64,000 nucleotides of DNA from Sorangium cellulosum (GCF_004135735.1 NZ_CP012670.1:6154501-6218500), one strand, 5' to 3'; counted from the stretch's first letter, positions 1 to 8,422 are shown. Notes: generated from the letters alone by a model not told the origin. Numbers and translations: made by a program.

Positions 1-1088
1 GTGCCCGGCGGCGCCGGGATCTCGGCCGCGTCGATCGGCCGGCTCACCTTGACGTCCTCGAACCCGAACCGCTCCAGGTTGTTCGCCACGATCGCCGCGG
101 CCCCGATCTTCGGCACGTAGGCCGCCGTCTCCGACGGGAGCGCCTGCTGGCGCGCCAGCTCGTTGAAGTCGGACGTGCCGTACCGATCGATGCGGTCGAG
201 TAGCTGCTCGTAGCCCATGTTGTAGGCCGCGAGCGCGAGGTCCCAGTGGCCGAAGCGCATGTACAGATCGCGCAGGTGATGCGCCGCCGCCTGCGTCGCG
301 AGGCGCGGGTTCTTCCGCTGATCCAGGTGCCGTGTCTGCTGGAGCCCGTAGACCGCGCCGGTGGCCGGCATGAACTGCCAGAGGCCCACCGCCCCTGCCG
401 GCGACCTCGCCCGCGGGTCGAACCCGCTCTCGATCATGGCCACCCAGATGAGATCCTCCGGGAGCCGCCGTTCCCTGAGCTCGGTCTGGATCAGCTCCTG
501 GTACCGACCGCTCCGCTTGAGCCAGGTCTCGAACATGTTCCGGCCCCGGTCGGTGCGCGTGAAGAAGCGGACGTACTTGAGGGTCCGGCGCGACACGGAG
601 AGCCGGAGGTCCGGCAGCTGCAGCCTGGAGAGCGCCTCGACGCCGGCCGCGTCGAGGTCGTCCACGTCGTCGGCGTAGCCGCCCTCGGCGGAGAAGGCGC
701 GCGGCGGCCGCGAATAGCTCGGCCGCTCCAGGTCGCAGGCGGCGCCCTCCCGCGCCTCCCGCGCCGCGGCATCCCGCAGCCGCGCGAGCTCCCGCGACTC
801 GCTCCCCGACAGCGCCCCGGCCGGCGCCAGGCCGGAGGGCCCGGGCGCCGCCGGCGCGTACGGCGCGACCGGCGCGCCCCCGGGCGCCCGCGGCGCGTAC
901 GAGGCGGCCGGCGCGGGCGCCGCGAGCGAGGCCGATCCCCCGGGCGCGACGGCCCGCGCGCCGCCCAGCTGGTAGGTCGCGACCGCCGACTGCACCGAGG
1001 TGATCGCCGACTGGGGCGCCGCCATCCCGACCCCGTAGCCAAACGCCAGGGCCGAGACCATGGGAGGGATCTTGTGGACGAGGCTCAT
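1..1088 (-). CDS. MltD-like lytic murein transglycosylase (C-terminus off the window)
   Basis: Reading the minus strand from the ATG at 1088 gives at least 362 codons with no stop before the window edge. The protein has an Ala/Pro-rich N-terminal third, then a transglycosylase SLT domain around residues 200-330. The SLT signature is clear: WVAMIESGFDPRA, whose Glu is the expected catalytic residue, followed by GAVGLWQFMPATG and ALAAYNMG. Family knowledge: these enzymes cleave the MurNAc-GlcNAc bond of peptidoglycan with formation of a 1,6-anhydro product, in the periplasm. The order of motifs fits MltD rather than Slt70; any LysM repeats would lie outside the window. No classic signal peptide is obvious, only a weakly hydrophobic N-terminus. 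It diverges from the TagH-like gene at 1284, so a link with type VI secretion (wall remodelling) is possible but unproven. Confidence 0.85.
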   Translation of the reverse strand, partial: MSLVHKIPPMVSALAFGYGVGMAAPQSAITSVQSAVATYQLGGARAVAPGGSASLAAPAPAASYAPRAPGGAPVAPYAPAAPGPSGLAPAGALSGSESRELARLRDAAAREAREGAACDLERPSYSRPPRAFSAEGGYADDVDDLDAAGVEALSRLQLPDLRLSVSRRTLKYVRFFTRTDRGRNMFETWLKRSGRYQELIQTELRERRLPEDLIWVAMIESGFDPRARSPAGAVGLWQFMPATGAVYGLQQTRHLDQRKNPRLATQAAAHHLRDLYMRFGHWDLALAAYNMGYEQLLDRIDRYGTSDFNELARQQALPSETAAYVPKIGAAAIVANNLERFGFEDVKVSRPIDAAEIPAPPG

Positions 1089-1283
1089 GTGTGGTCGAAG
1101 GTCGCACTATGTAGGCAAACAAGTCAAGTAACCGGCCCTCGTGTGGCCGTGCCTGCTGCGGCGGGCCCCTCTCCCGACCGTGCGTGGGCTGGCTCGCGCT
1201 CCGCGCCGCGACCACGCGGCCGCGCGGTCCGGGTGGGCTTCAGGCACTCCCGTGGGGCGAAGCGGGTCTGCTAGTCTGCACGC

Positions 1284-2528
1284 ATGCCGGCGGCGCTCTC
1301 GGCCCGCGTGTCCGACACCCAGGCCAACCAAAGCTTCGAAGCTTCGTTCGAGCGCTTCCCTGTCCGGATCGGCAGGAACCAGCTGAACGATCTGCACATC
1401 GACCGGCCGTACATCTCCCAGTTCCACGCCGCCGTGGACGTCCGCGATCGCCGGATCCTCGTCCGCGATCTCGGCTCCACGAACGGGACGATGTTCGCCG
1501 GCCACCGGCTGGCGCGGGACACCGCGGTGGACGTGAGCACCCAGCCGGAGATCACGATCGGGCCGATCCAGATCCGGCTCGCGATCATCGAGGCGCCGCT
1601 CAAGGCCGAGCTCCCGAGCGACGGCACGCTGCTCGGCACGGGCGGGGAGAACCTCTCCGCGCTGCTCCAGTCGCAGAAGCGCGCGGCGCCCGGGGTCGAG
1701 GACCCTTACCTGCGGCAGGTGGTCCCGTACCTGGAGGCGTACCGGACCGCGTGGGCCGCGGTCTACCGGATCATCTGGGAGCACCTGGCGCGCCTCCCGC
1801 CCGAGGCGCGCCAGGGGTACCTGCGCCGGCTGGGCGAGGAGCACCCGACCGTCCTCGCGGAGAAGGACTTCCAGAAGATCGCCCAGTACTACGGCGTGGA
1901 CTACCGCACGCTCGGCGAGCTGGCGCCGGCGAACGCGGCGTTCGCGGCGCTCTCGGAGCTCGCGGGCGTGCTCGCGCCGGGCGCGAAGCCTCCGGACGAC
2001 GTGGCCGGCATCGTCAACTTCGCGCGGCGGCTCCGCGACACGATGGACGTCTTCCTGAAGTGCTTCGTGAGCTTGCGCGACGGCTACTACGAGTTCGAGG
2101 AGGAGGTGCTGGCCCGCGATCGCTCCGTGGACAGCGACAAGGTCGCGAACGCGAAGGACGACAAGGAGCTCGGCACGGTCCTGCTCACGCCGGCCGGGGG
2201 TCCCGACGCCGCGCACCAGCTCCGCCAGATTTTCGCCGACGTGATGACCCACCAGATGGCGCTCTTGCAGGGCGTGATGGGGGGCGTCAGGTCGCTGCTC
2301 GTGAAGCTCTCGCCGAAGACGCTCGTGAGAGAGCTGGAGCGGGAGGGCAAGAAGGGCGGGCTGTTCTCGAGCAAGTACGAGGATCTCTGGAAGCTCTACG
2401 AGCGCCGCCACGGCGACTTCGGGGAGGACAAGGAGACGTTTCGAGAAATATTTGGCGAGCAGTTCTTTCGCGCGTACGTTGCGACGGCCGCAGAGGACGA
2501 TGGCTCACGGAACTCGAACAAACGATAG
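1284..2528 (+). CDS. tagH: TagH-like FHA protein of the type VI secretion system
   Basis: The 414-residue protein begins with an FHA domain (about residues 20-95) that carries the phosphothreonine-binding signature: RIGR, then SQFHA, then DLGSTNGT. The last 150 residues match the conserved tail of T6SS-associated FHA proteins: a helical stretch with MTHQMALLQGVMGG, then a segment around LWKLYERRHGDF, then EIFGEQFFRAY. In known systems FHA proteins of this class recruit phosphorylated partners and help control T6SS assembly after translation by a threonine kinase; no dedicated kinase/phosphatase pair is seen beside this copy. Downstream on the same strand are Hcp, TssE, TssF and TssG, which supports the assignment. 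An unrelated PAP2-like gene and a minus-strand lipoprotein separate it from hcp, so it is probably not in the same transcript. Confidence 0.85.
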   Translation: MPAALSARVSDTQANQSFEASFERFPVRIGRNQLNDLHIDRPYISQFHAAVDVRDRRILVRDLGSTNGTMFAGHRLARDTAVDVSTQPEITIGPIQIRLAIIEAPLKAELPSDGTLLGTGGENLSALLQSQKRAAPGVEDPYLRQVVPYLEAYRTAWAAVYRIIWEHLARLPPEARQGYLRRLGEEHPTVLAEKDFQKIAQYYGVDYRTLGELAPANAAFAALSELAGVLAPGAKPPDDVAGIVNFARRLRDTMDVFLKCFVSLRDGYYEFEEEVLARDRSVDSDKVANAKDDKELGTVLLTPAGGPDAAHQLRQIFADVMTHQMALLQGVMGGVRSLLVKLSPKTLVRELEREGKKGGLFSSKYEDLWKLYERRHGDFGEDKETFREIFGEQFFRAYVATAAEDDGSRNSNKR

Positions 2529-2619
2529 CGCCCCTCGGACTGCGGGGCTCCGCGCGCCACACGGCGCCTCGGGCTCGCCGGTCTCCCCCGGTGGCGCAGC
2601 CGAACGCGAGGCGCCATTC

Positions 2620-3315
2620 ATGCGAATCAGGCAGAAAGTCGTAGCAGCAGGTTGTCTGGCGGTCGCCGCGTGCCTCCTCGCCCCGCGCGAGGCGGCGGCG
2701 CAGGCGACGACGGTCGAGCGGGATGAGGGCTGGGGCACGGTCTCGGACGTGAGCCTCGCGCTGGGGGCCTCGGCCGTCTTCCTGATGCCGCGCGTTTACT
2801 ACAGCGATCCCGAGGCCACGGTCGGCTGGAAGGGGCGCTGGCATTTCTCGGTGCTGGCGCCGGCCATGACGATGACGGCGCTGACGCTGCTCGTGGACCT
2901 GCCGATCAAGGGCGCGGTCGAGTCACCGCGCCCTGGGTGCGGGATCGAGGAGACGAAGACGGCCCTGGCCGGCTCGGGCTGCGAGTCCTTCGGCGGCCCG
3001 TCGACGCACGCGTTCGCCTCCTGGGGCGCGACGGGCGCGGGCACGGGCATCTTCCTGGTGGACACCTTCCGTTACTCCGCGGGCCGCTTCAACGCCGGCG
3101 GCTTCATCGGCCACGTGGCCTTCCCCCTCACCGCGTCGATCGTCACCTCGATCGCCCGCGGCGTCGCTCCCGGCAACGCGGAGGCCTACGAGAACGGAGG
3201 CCAGATCGCGATCGGCGGCGTCACGGGCTTCCTGAGCGGCCTCGCCTTCGGCACGGCCTACGCGATGTTGCAGCGCCCGAACTGCGGATACGGCAACGCG
3301 CTGTTCTGCTGGTGA
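2620..3315 (+). CDS. PAP2-like (acid phosphatase superfamily) membrane or exported protein
   Basis: The 231-residue protein has an N-terminal signal peptide ending near AAAQA. Two PAP2 motifs can be seen: KGAVESPRP fits K-x6-RP, and GGPSTHAFASWG fits the PSxH motif. The third motif, which should supply the catalytic His and Asp (SR-x5-H-x3-D), is not recognisable; the region where it should lie reads SIARGVAPGNAEAY. It may therefore be a divergent or inactive member. Active family members remove phosphate from lipid phosphates or nucleotides in the membrane or periplasm. Several hydrophobic stretches lie in the C-terminal half. I placed the start at the ATG at 2620, where the signal peptide begins, although the frame is open further upstream. 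It faces the lipoprotein gene at 3448-4365 tail to tail. Confidence 0.6.
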   Translation: MRIRQKVVAAGCLAVAACLLAPREAAAQATTVERDEGWGTVSDVSLALGASAVFLMPRVYYSDPEATVGWKGRWHFSVLAPAMTMTALTLLVDLPIKGAVESPRPGCGIEETKTALAGSGCESFGGPSTHAFASWGATGAGTGIFLVDTFRYSAGRFNAGGFIGHVAFPLTASIVTSIARGVAPGNAEAYENGGQIAIGGVTGFLSGLAFGTAYAMLQRPNCGYGNALFCW

Positions 3316-3447
3316 CCGCCGCCCCCGGCGAGCCACCGCTTCCCCGTCCCCCCCACGCCAGAGCGCCACTCCCCCCGCCGAGGCGCCACTCCCCCCGCCG
3401 GGGCGGCAGCGATCACCCCCCACCTACCCCCCCAGGCCCGCCGTTGC

Positions 3448-4365
3448 TCAATCCTGACCGACGACGCGCTCCCAGAGGGGGTCGTTCGACGAGAAGAGCG
3501 TATCCCGCTCCACCCGGAGGAACCGCTGGAACTCGACCCGGCGCAGCTCGCGGTCGCTGTCGCGGTTGCCGTCGTCGTACTTGACGATCTTCACCCGCAC
3601 CTGCTCGAGCAGCTGGATGCCGTTCGGCTTGTACGAGACGTCGGTGCGCAGCACGTAGCGCGCATAGAGCCCCCGCTCCGTGACGGACGGGATCACGGCG
3701 GTCCGCTCCAGGTCCACCGCCGCGGCCTCGATCAGCCGCCCCCTGCGCGCGAGGTAGAAGTGGGCCCGCTGCCTGCAGTCGTCGGGATCGGGGCAGTCCT
3801 TCGTCTCGGCCACGACGAGGTTGTCGTTGCCGAGGCGCACCGGCGACAGCCGGGTCCCCTTCGCGGGCGCGCGGAAGCTGCCGATGCCGAAGACGTCCGC
3901 GCGATCGCCGGCCGCGCGCACGAGCGCGACCAGCCCGCCCTCGTCGCCGTTCTCGAACGTGAGCGCGCGCAGCCAGAGCACGCGGAGCCCTTCCGGCCCG
4001 GAGCGGATCTCGACCTCGTCGGGGTCGAGCTTGCGCGGCCAGCCGGACTTCGAGATGCCGCCGCGCAGCGTCTCGTTGGCGAACACGTAGTGCCCGGTGC
4101 AGTCGACGTCGGTCGGGCCGATCCCGCGCTCCGCGCTGTACCCGGGGACGATGATCTCCATCCACTGGTCAGGGTCGAGGTTGCGGACGGCGGCCTTGCC
4201 GCCCGCCGCGCGCCGCGCGGGCGGGAGCTGGGTGGAGCACACCGGGATGGGGTTCTGCTTGCGCGTGAGCAGCTCACCGTGCGGCTGCTCGGGGTACGAT
4301 CCGCAACCCGCGAGCGCGGCGACGAGGCCCAGGCCGGCGACGGAGCCGAAACGAACGATCCTCAC
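3448..4365 (-). CDS. Lipoprotein of unknown function
   Basis: This 305-residue protein starts with GTG at 4365 and has a lipoprotein signal with lipobox ALAGC, Cys at residue 21, so it should be anchored in the envelope. The mature part holds paired cysteines (CSTQ, DVDCTGHY, DCPDPDDCRQ) and alternating beta-type segments. I recognise no family. It sits between the TagH-like gene and hcp, on the opposite strand to the T6SS genes. It is not TssJ by sequence, being about twice the usual length and lacking TssJ-like segments. A role in the secretion system is possible from position only. Confidence 0.7.
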   Translation of the reverse strand: MRIVRFGSVAGLGLVAALAGCGSYPEQPHGELLTRKQNPIPVCSTQLPPARRAAGGKAAVRNLDPDQWMEIIVPGYSAERGIGPTDVDCTGHYVFANETLRGGISKSGWPRKLDPDEVEIRSGPEGLRVLWLRALTFENGDEGGLVALVRAAGDRADVFGIGSFRAPAKGTRLSPVRLGNDNLVVAETKDCPDPDDCRQRAHFYLARRGRLIEAAAVDLERTAVIPSVTERGLYARYVLRTDVSYKPNGIQLLEQVRVKIVKYDDGNRDSDRELRRVEFQRFLRVERDTLFSSNDPLWERVVGQD

Positions 4366-4419
4366 GCGCTCTTCGTATCATGCAAGGGCTCGCCGAGGCG
4401 AGTTCGCGACCCATCGCCC

Positions 4420-4460
4420 TGGCCGGCCACGCTGGCCGGCCAGGCCGCGCTGGCCGGCCA
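4420..4460. repeat. Three copies of the palindrome TGGCCGGCCA
   Basis: The ten-base palindrome TGGCCGGCCA occurs at 4420-4429, 4433-4442 and 4451-4460. The spacers are 3 and 8 bases. The copies lie about 60-100 bases upstream of the start codon of the minus-strand lipoprotein gene. They could be protein-binding sites or just recombination-prone sequence. Confidence 0.8.
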
Positions 4461-4753
4461 GTTCACATCGGCTGACCGAGGCTCGCCATCCCAGCGGCCA
4501 TGCCTGCCGCGCCGCGAGCCGCTCGCGTCGCCCCATCGCCCACAGCGACCGCAACTTCTCAACGCGATCGACACCCCCCACGGCATCCGTGTCGAACCGG
4601 CGGAAACTTGCGGGATCATCGAGAACCCAAGGCAAACCAAGGGCCAAACAACGACGAACCCAGGGCGTAACGCGCAGGACGATCTGGGACACAAAAGTCT
4701 TGACGCTCCCATCTAGGGAGTTACCTTCTGGACTCCCTGCGTTGAGCAGGGGC

Positions 4754-4779
4754 GGAGATACGATGCACATCGTATCTCC
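4754..4779. promoter_or_regulatory. Perfect 26-base palindrome upstream of hcp, candidate operator
   Basis: GGAGATACGATG at 4754-4765 and CATCGTATCTCC at 4768-4779 are exact reverse complements separated by the two bases CA. The site ends 105 bases before the hcp start codon. Twelve-base perfect half-sites with a two-base centre suit a dimeric DNA-binding regulator. No T-tract follows, so a terminator is less likely. Its function is inferred from position. Confidence 0.55.
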
Positions 4780-4884
4780 TGGATTGCAAACTCCTACTCC
4801 GGACGGGGCGAACCGTCTGCCAGCGCGCAATGGGGCGTAGACTGAGCCCAGGCGGCGAGTCCTAGAAGGAACAGGGTGCTGATC

Positions 4885-5397
4885 ATGGCGTTGCAAGCGT
4901 ATCTGAAGCTGAAGGGTGTGACGCAGGGTGCGATCGAAGGTTCGATCACCCAGAAGGGCCGTGAGAAGTCCATCGGCATCATCGAGGTGAAGCACTCGAT
5001 CGTGAGCCCGCGTGACCCGGCGACCGGCTTGCCGAGCGGCAAGCGGCAGCACAAGCCCTTCGTGGTCACGAAGGAGCTCGATAAGTCGACGCCCCTCCTC
5101 TACAACGCCCTGGTCAACAACGAGAGCATCCCGGAGTGGGAGCTCAAGTTCTTCACGCCGGGCGCCGCTGCCTCGAAGAACATCGGCAAGGAGCAGAACC
5201 ACTACACGGTGAAGCTCATCAACGCGACGGTCGCGAGCATCGACTTCTTCATGGACAACACCCGCAGGCCGCCGGAGGGCAAGGACGTTCCGGAGTACGA
5301 GAAGGTCGCCTTCACGTACCAGAAGATCGTGTGGTCCTACGACGACGGCGACGGCGCCCGCCAGGCGGACGACGACTGGGAGACGCCGAACGCGTAG
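4885..5397 (+). CDS. hcp: Hcp, type VI secretion tube protein (first copy)
   Basis: The 170-residue protein shows the full Hcp pattern: MALQAYLKLKG at the start, GSITQKGREKSI, a loop with SPRDPATG, then SGKRQHKPFVVTKELDKSTPLL, and a C-terminal part with FTYQKIVWSYDDG. Hcp forms stacked hexameric rings that make the inner tube of the T6SS and is secreted when the sheath contracts. A GTG three codons upstream (4876) has a better-placed AGAAGGA ribosome site; I kept ATG 4885 because family members usually begin MA-L. A strong terminator follows at 5424, so this gene can be transcribed separately from the rest, which suits a protein needed in high copy number. Confidence 0.95.
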   Translation: MALQAYLKLKGVTQGAIEGSITQKGREKSIGIIEVKHSIVSPRDPATGLPSGKRQHKPFVVTKELDKSTPLLYNALVNNESIPEWELKFFTPGAAASKNIGKEQNHYTVKLINATVASIDFFMDNTRRPPEGKDVPEYEKVAFTYQKIVWSYDDGDGARQADDDWETPNA

Positions 5398-5423
5398 TAC
5401 CTAGCTGCTGAGGTCTCGTCGAT

Positions 5424-5457
5424 CCGGGCGGCCTTCGGGTCGCCCGGTCGCGTTTGT
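5424..5457 (+). terminator. Rho-independent terminator after hcp
   Basis: CCGGGCGGCC, a TTCG tetraloop, then GGTCGCCCGG form a ten-pair stem including one G-U pair, followed by TCGCGTTTGT. The UUCG loop is exceptionally stable. It begins 26 bases after the hcp stop codon. Confidence 0.8.
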
Positions 5458-5459
5458 AG

Positions 5460-5499
5460 CCCTGAACCGGGCGGCCACGGTGGGCCGTTCGGTTCAGGG
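5460..5499 (+). other. Second hairpin in the leader of the second hcp
   Basis: CCCTGAACCG at 5460-5469 pairs exactly with CGGTTCAGGG at 5490-5499, and an inner CGGCC/GGCCG pair adds to the stem. It lies 36 bases before the second hcp start and just after the first gene's terminator. It could be an attenuator, an RNA-stabilising hairpin or a protein-binding site; there is no T-tract. Confidence 0.55.
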
Positions 5500-5534
5500 A
5501 TGGCCATCACGCACAGCAGGACCAGAATGTTGGC

Positions 5535-6020
5535 ATGGCCCTCAACGCCTACCTCAGAATCTTCGCCACTCGACAGGGGGAGGTCAGGGGGTCCGTCACC
5601 CAGAAGGGGCGAGAGGGTGCGATTCTGGTGACGGGGGTGTTTCACTCGGTGGTGGGACCGCGGGATCCGGTGACCGGACGCCCGACCGGCAAGCGGATGC
5701 ACAAGCCCATCGTCGTGACGAAGGATCTCGATCGCTCGACGCCCCTCCTCCTCGACATCCTCAGCCACAACGAGAGCATCGCCCGCTGGGAGCTCCAGTT
5801 CTACCGCTCGGTCGCGATCGGCGTCGAGCGGCCGGTCTTCACGGTCCAGCTCACGAACGCGACCATCTCGAGCATCCAGTTCACCATGCTCAACGTGAGG
5901 AACCGGGCGCTCTCGCGCGTCCCGGAGCAGGAGGAGGTCGCGTTCACCTACGAGAAGATCGTCTGGACCTGGAACGACGGCGGCCTCTCGGCGGGCGACG
6001 ACTGGCTCACGCCGCGCTGA
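5535..6020 (+). CDS. hcp: Hcp, type VI secretion tube protein (second copy)
   Basis: This 161-residue paralogue of the upstream Hcp begins MALNAYLRIFATRQG and keeps the family landmarks: GSVTQKGREGAI, GPRDPVTG, KRMHKPIVVTKDLDRSTPLL and FTYEKIVWTWNDGG. It is clearly divergent from the first copy in the middle third. Two Hcp genes in a row with separate transcription signals between them suggest different amounts or different cargo for the two tubes, which is an inference. It lies 106 bases before tssE, with a GC-rich hairpin in between. Confidence 0.93.
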   Translation: MALNAYLRIFATRQGEVRGSVTQKGREGAILVTGVFHSVVGPRDPVTGRPTGKRMHKPIVVTKDLDRSTPLLLDILSHNESIARWELQFYRSVAIGVERPVFTVQLTNATISSIQFTMLNVRNRALSRVPEQEEVAFTYEKIVWTWNDGGLSAGDDWLTPR

Positions 6021-6035
6021 ACGGGGGGTGCGGCG

Positions 6036-6055
6036 CTCCGGGGGCTCCCCCGGAG
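6036..6055 (+). terminator. GC-rich hairpin between second hcp and tssE
   Basis: CTCCGGGGG at 6036-6044 and CCCCCGGAG at 6047-6055 are exact complements with a two-base centre. No T-tract follows, so it may be a weak terminator or an mRNA-processing hairpin that sets Hcp above baseplate protein levels. Confidence 0.45.
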
Positions 6056-6126
6056 GGGGGCCCCCGGAAGTGCAGCATCACCCGTTCAACGGGCGGGCTT
6101 CCGCTCGGGGCGCGGGCTGGTCTACG

Positions 6127-6558
6127 ATGGCGCCCGTGGCCGGCGCTTCCCTCCTCACGCGCATCCAGCACGCGGCCGACCCGCACTCGACGGAGCGGCA
6201 CACCTACCGGGATCACGACCTCGAGTCGGCCATCCTGACGCACCTCGGGCACATGCTGAACACCCGCCAGGGCAGCTCGCTGACCTGCCCGGACTACGGC
6301 CTCATGGAGGTCTCCGAGGTGCTGCACGAGTTCCCGGAGGCGATCGGCCTGGTGCAGCGCTCGATCAAGAACTGCATCCAGACGTACGAGCCGCGGCTGA
6401 AGAACGTGCAGGTCCGTCACCTGCGCAGCGCGGACGCGGTGCAGTCGATGGTCCTCGAGTTCGAGATCACCGCGCAGATCCAGTACCCGGACGGCCGGCG
6501 CCAGGCGCTGCGGCTCGGCGCGGCCGTGGACCAGAGCGGCAACGTCCGGATGACGTAG
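6127..6558 (+). CDS. tssE: TssE, type VI secretion baseplate subunit (gp25-like)
   Basis: The 143-residue protein has the gp25-like lysozyme-fold signature: an N-terminal SLLTRI, then AILTHLGHMLNTRQGSS, then CPDYGL. Its length is normal for TssE. TssE sits in the baseplate wedge together with TssF and TssG, which follow directly. The frame is open upstream, but the conserved part begins right after the ATG at 6127, so I chose it. The gap to tssF is 81 bases. Confidence 0.92.
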   Translation: MAPVAGASLLTRIQHAADPHSTERHTYRDHDLESAILTHLGHMLNTRQGSSLTCPDYGLMEVSEVLHEFPEAIGLVQRSIKNCIQTYEPRLKNVQVRHLRSADAVQSMVLEFEITAQIQYPDGRRQALRLGAAVDQSGNVRMT

Positions 6559-6639
6559 CGCCCTGTCGTCCGGCGGGGCCCCGGTCTCGCGGCCGTTGAC
6601 AGGCTCCGGCGCCGGCGGTCGACTGGCGGTGGCGAGAGG

Positions 6640-8409
6640 ATGTTCAACAAGTACTACCAGGACGAGCTCACCTACCTGCGGGACCTGGGGCGCGAGTTCG
6701 CCGCGGCCTACCCCGGGATCGCGCCCATGCTCGCGGAGCGCGGCGGCGATCCGGACGTCGAGCGGCTGCTCGAGGGCGTCGCCTTCCTGACCGGCAAGAT
6801 CCGGCAGAAGCTCGACGACGAGCTGCCGGAGGTGATCCACTCGGTCGCGTCGCTGCTCTTCCCGCACTACCTCCGCCAGATCCCGGCGACGTCGATCGTC
6901 GAGTTCACCCCGCTGCCGAACGTGGTGCGCGAGAAGCTCCTGGTCGCGCGGAACGCGGAGATCGGGTCCGTGCCCGTCGACGGGGTCTCGTGCCGCTTCC
7001 GCACGACCCAGGACGTCGAGCTCGTCCCGCTCGCGATCGAGGACGTGCGCGTCGACACGGGCGCGCAGCTCGCGCAGACGCTCCGCATCGAGCTCCGCCT
7101 CACCGGGGGCGCCGCGCTGCCGGCCCTGTCGCTCTCGTCGCTGCGCTTCTACATCCACGGCGAGCGCAGGCTGCAGGACGACCTCCGCCTCTGGGTCGGC
7201 GCGCACGTCGAGTCCGTGGCGCTCGCCGCGGTGGACGCGGCCGGGCGCGACACGACGATCGCCTCGCTCCCGGCGCGCGCCGTGCGGCTCACCGGCTTCT
7301 CCGACGAGGAGGCGCTGATCCCGTACCCGAAGACGGTCTACCCCGGCTTCCGGCTCCTCCAGGAGTTCTTCACGCTCCCGCAGAAGTTCGCCTTCTTCGA
7401 GGTGACCGGCCTCCAGGCGCTCTCGGTGGAGCGGGTCTCCGACCGGTTCGCGATCCTCCTGCAGTTCCGGGACGGGCTCCCGCCGGGGACGCGGATCGGC
7501 CGGGAGAACTTGCGGCTGTTCTGCTCTCCGGTCGTGAACCTGTTCGAGCACACGAGCGACCCGATCAAGCCCGAGGCGACCAAGCACGAGTACCTCTGCC
7601 GCCCGGCGGGCGCTGCGCCCGCCGCCTTCGAGATCTACAGCGTCGACAAGGTCGTCGGCATCGCCCGGCGCACGAGCCAGCGCGTCGAGATCCCCTCGTT
7701 CTTCAGCTTCCAGCACGAGCTCGACCCCGAGGCCGCCGCGCGGACGATCTTCTACCAGGCGCACCTCCGCCCGGCCGCGATCGGCGACGGCATCGACATG
7801 TACCTGTCGTTCGGCTCGCCGCAGGACGCCGGGGCGCTCCCCGAGTTCGACGTGATCAGCATCGAGGCGACGAGCACGAACCGCCGCCTGCCGGCGCAGC
7901 TCAAGGTGGGCGATCTCCGGGTGCCCACGGCGACCTCCCCCGCGGTGGCGAGCTTCACCAACCTCACCGGCGTGACGGCGCCCCTCCCGCCGCCGATGGG
8001 GCGCGAGCTGCAGTGGCGCGTGCTGGCCCACATGGCGATGAGCTACCGCTCGATCACCGAGATCGAGGTGCTCCGCGCCACGGTCGATCTCTACAACTTC
8101 CAGGCGATCGTCGATCGCCAGGCGGCGCGCGCCAACCAGCTCCGCCTGGCCGCGATCAAGTCGATCCGGGTGCGGCCGACCGACCGGCTCTACCGGGGAG
8201 CGCCCGTGCGCGGCGTGGCGGTCGACGTCGAGCTCGACGAGGGCGGGTTCGTCGGCGAGGGGGAGATGTACCTGTTCGCGAGCCTCCTGAACGAGATGCT
8301 CGGGTCGTACGTCTCGTTGAACTCGTTCACGCAGCTGACGGTCACCGGCACGAACACACGCGTGGTGCACAAATGGGAGCCGAAGAGCGGCAGCCTGACC
8401 CTGATCTGA
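6640..8409 (+). CDS. tssF: TssF, type VI secretion baseplate subunit
   Basis: The 589-residue protein opens with MFNKYYQDELTYLRDLGREF, the typical TssF start, continues with RGGDPDVERLLEGVAFL and then LFPHYLRQIPATSI. These are diagnostic of the TssF/VasA family and the length is usual. TssF pairs with TssG and TssE to form the baseplate wedge at the inner membrane. It is separated from tssG by 13 bases, and the two are surely one transcript. Confidence 0.95.
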   Translation: MFNKYYQDELTYLRDLGREFAAAYPGIAPMLAERGGDPDVERLLEGVAFLTGKIRQKLDDELPEVIHSVASLLFPHYLRQIPATSIVEFTPLPNVVREKLLVARNAEIGSVPVDGVSCRFRTTQDVELVPLAIEDVRVDTGAQLAQTLRIELRLTGGAALPALSLSSLRFYIHGERRLQDDLRLWVGAHVESVALAAVDAAGRDTTIASLPARAVRLTGFSDEEALIPYPKTVYPGFRLLQEFFTLPQKFAFFEVTGLQALSVERVSDRFAILLQFRDGLPPGTRIGRENLRLFCSPVVNLFEHTSDPIKPEATKHEYLCRPAGAAPAAFEIYSVDKVVGIARRTSQRVEIPSFFSFQHELDPEAAARTIFYQAHLRPAAIGDGIDMYLSFGSPQDAGALPEFDVISIEATSTNRRLPAQLKVGDLRVPTATSPAVASFTNLTGVTAPLPPPMGRELQWRVLAHMAMSYRSITEIEVLRATVDLYNFQAIVDRQAARANQLRLAAIKSIRVRPTDRLYRGAPVRGVAVDVELDEGGFVGEGEMYLFASLLNEMLGSYVSLNSFTQLTVTGTNTRVVHKWEPKSGSLTLI

Positions 8410-8422
8410 AGGAGGCGACCCG

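Larger units (their letters stand above)
4366..4884. other. Gap between lipoprotein gene and hcp, rich in palindromes
   Basis: No convincing gene lies in these 519 bases. The stretch is clearly less GC-rich than its surroundings between about 4560 and 4800. It holds three copies of a ten-base palindrome near 4420-4460 and a perfect 26-base palindrome at 4754-4779, each listed separately. It is the likely control region for hcp. I found no sigma-54 type -24/-12 element with correct spacing. Confidence 0.6.

Noticed and set aside
4366..4884. Sigma-54 promoter for hcp
   Set aside because: TGG and TGC elements are present (for example near 4730) but their spacing does not fit the -24/-12 rule.
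6007..8370. A 787-codon minus-strand frame across tssE and tssF
   Set aside because: It is an antisense shadow; the plus strand encodes recognisable T6SS proteins with good ribosome sites.
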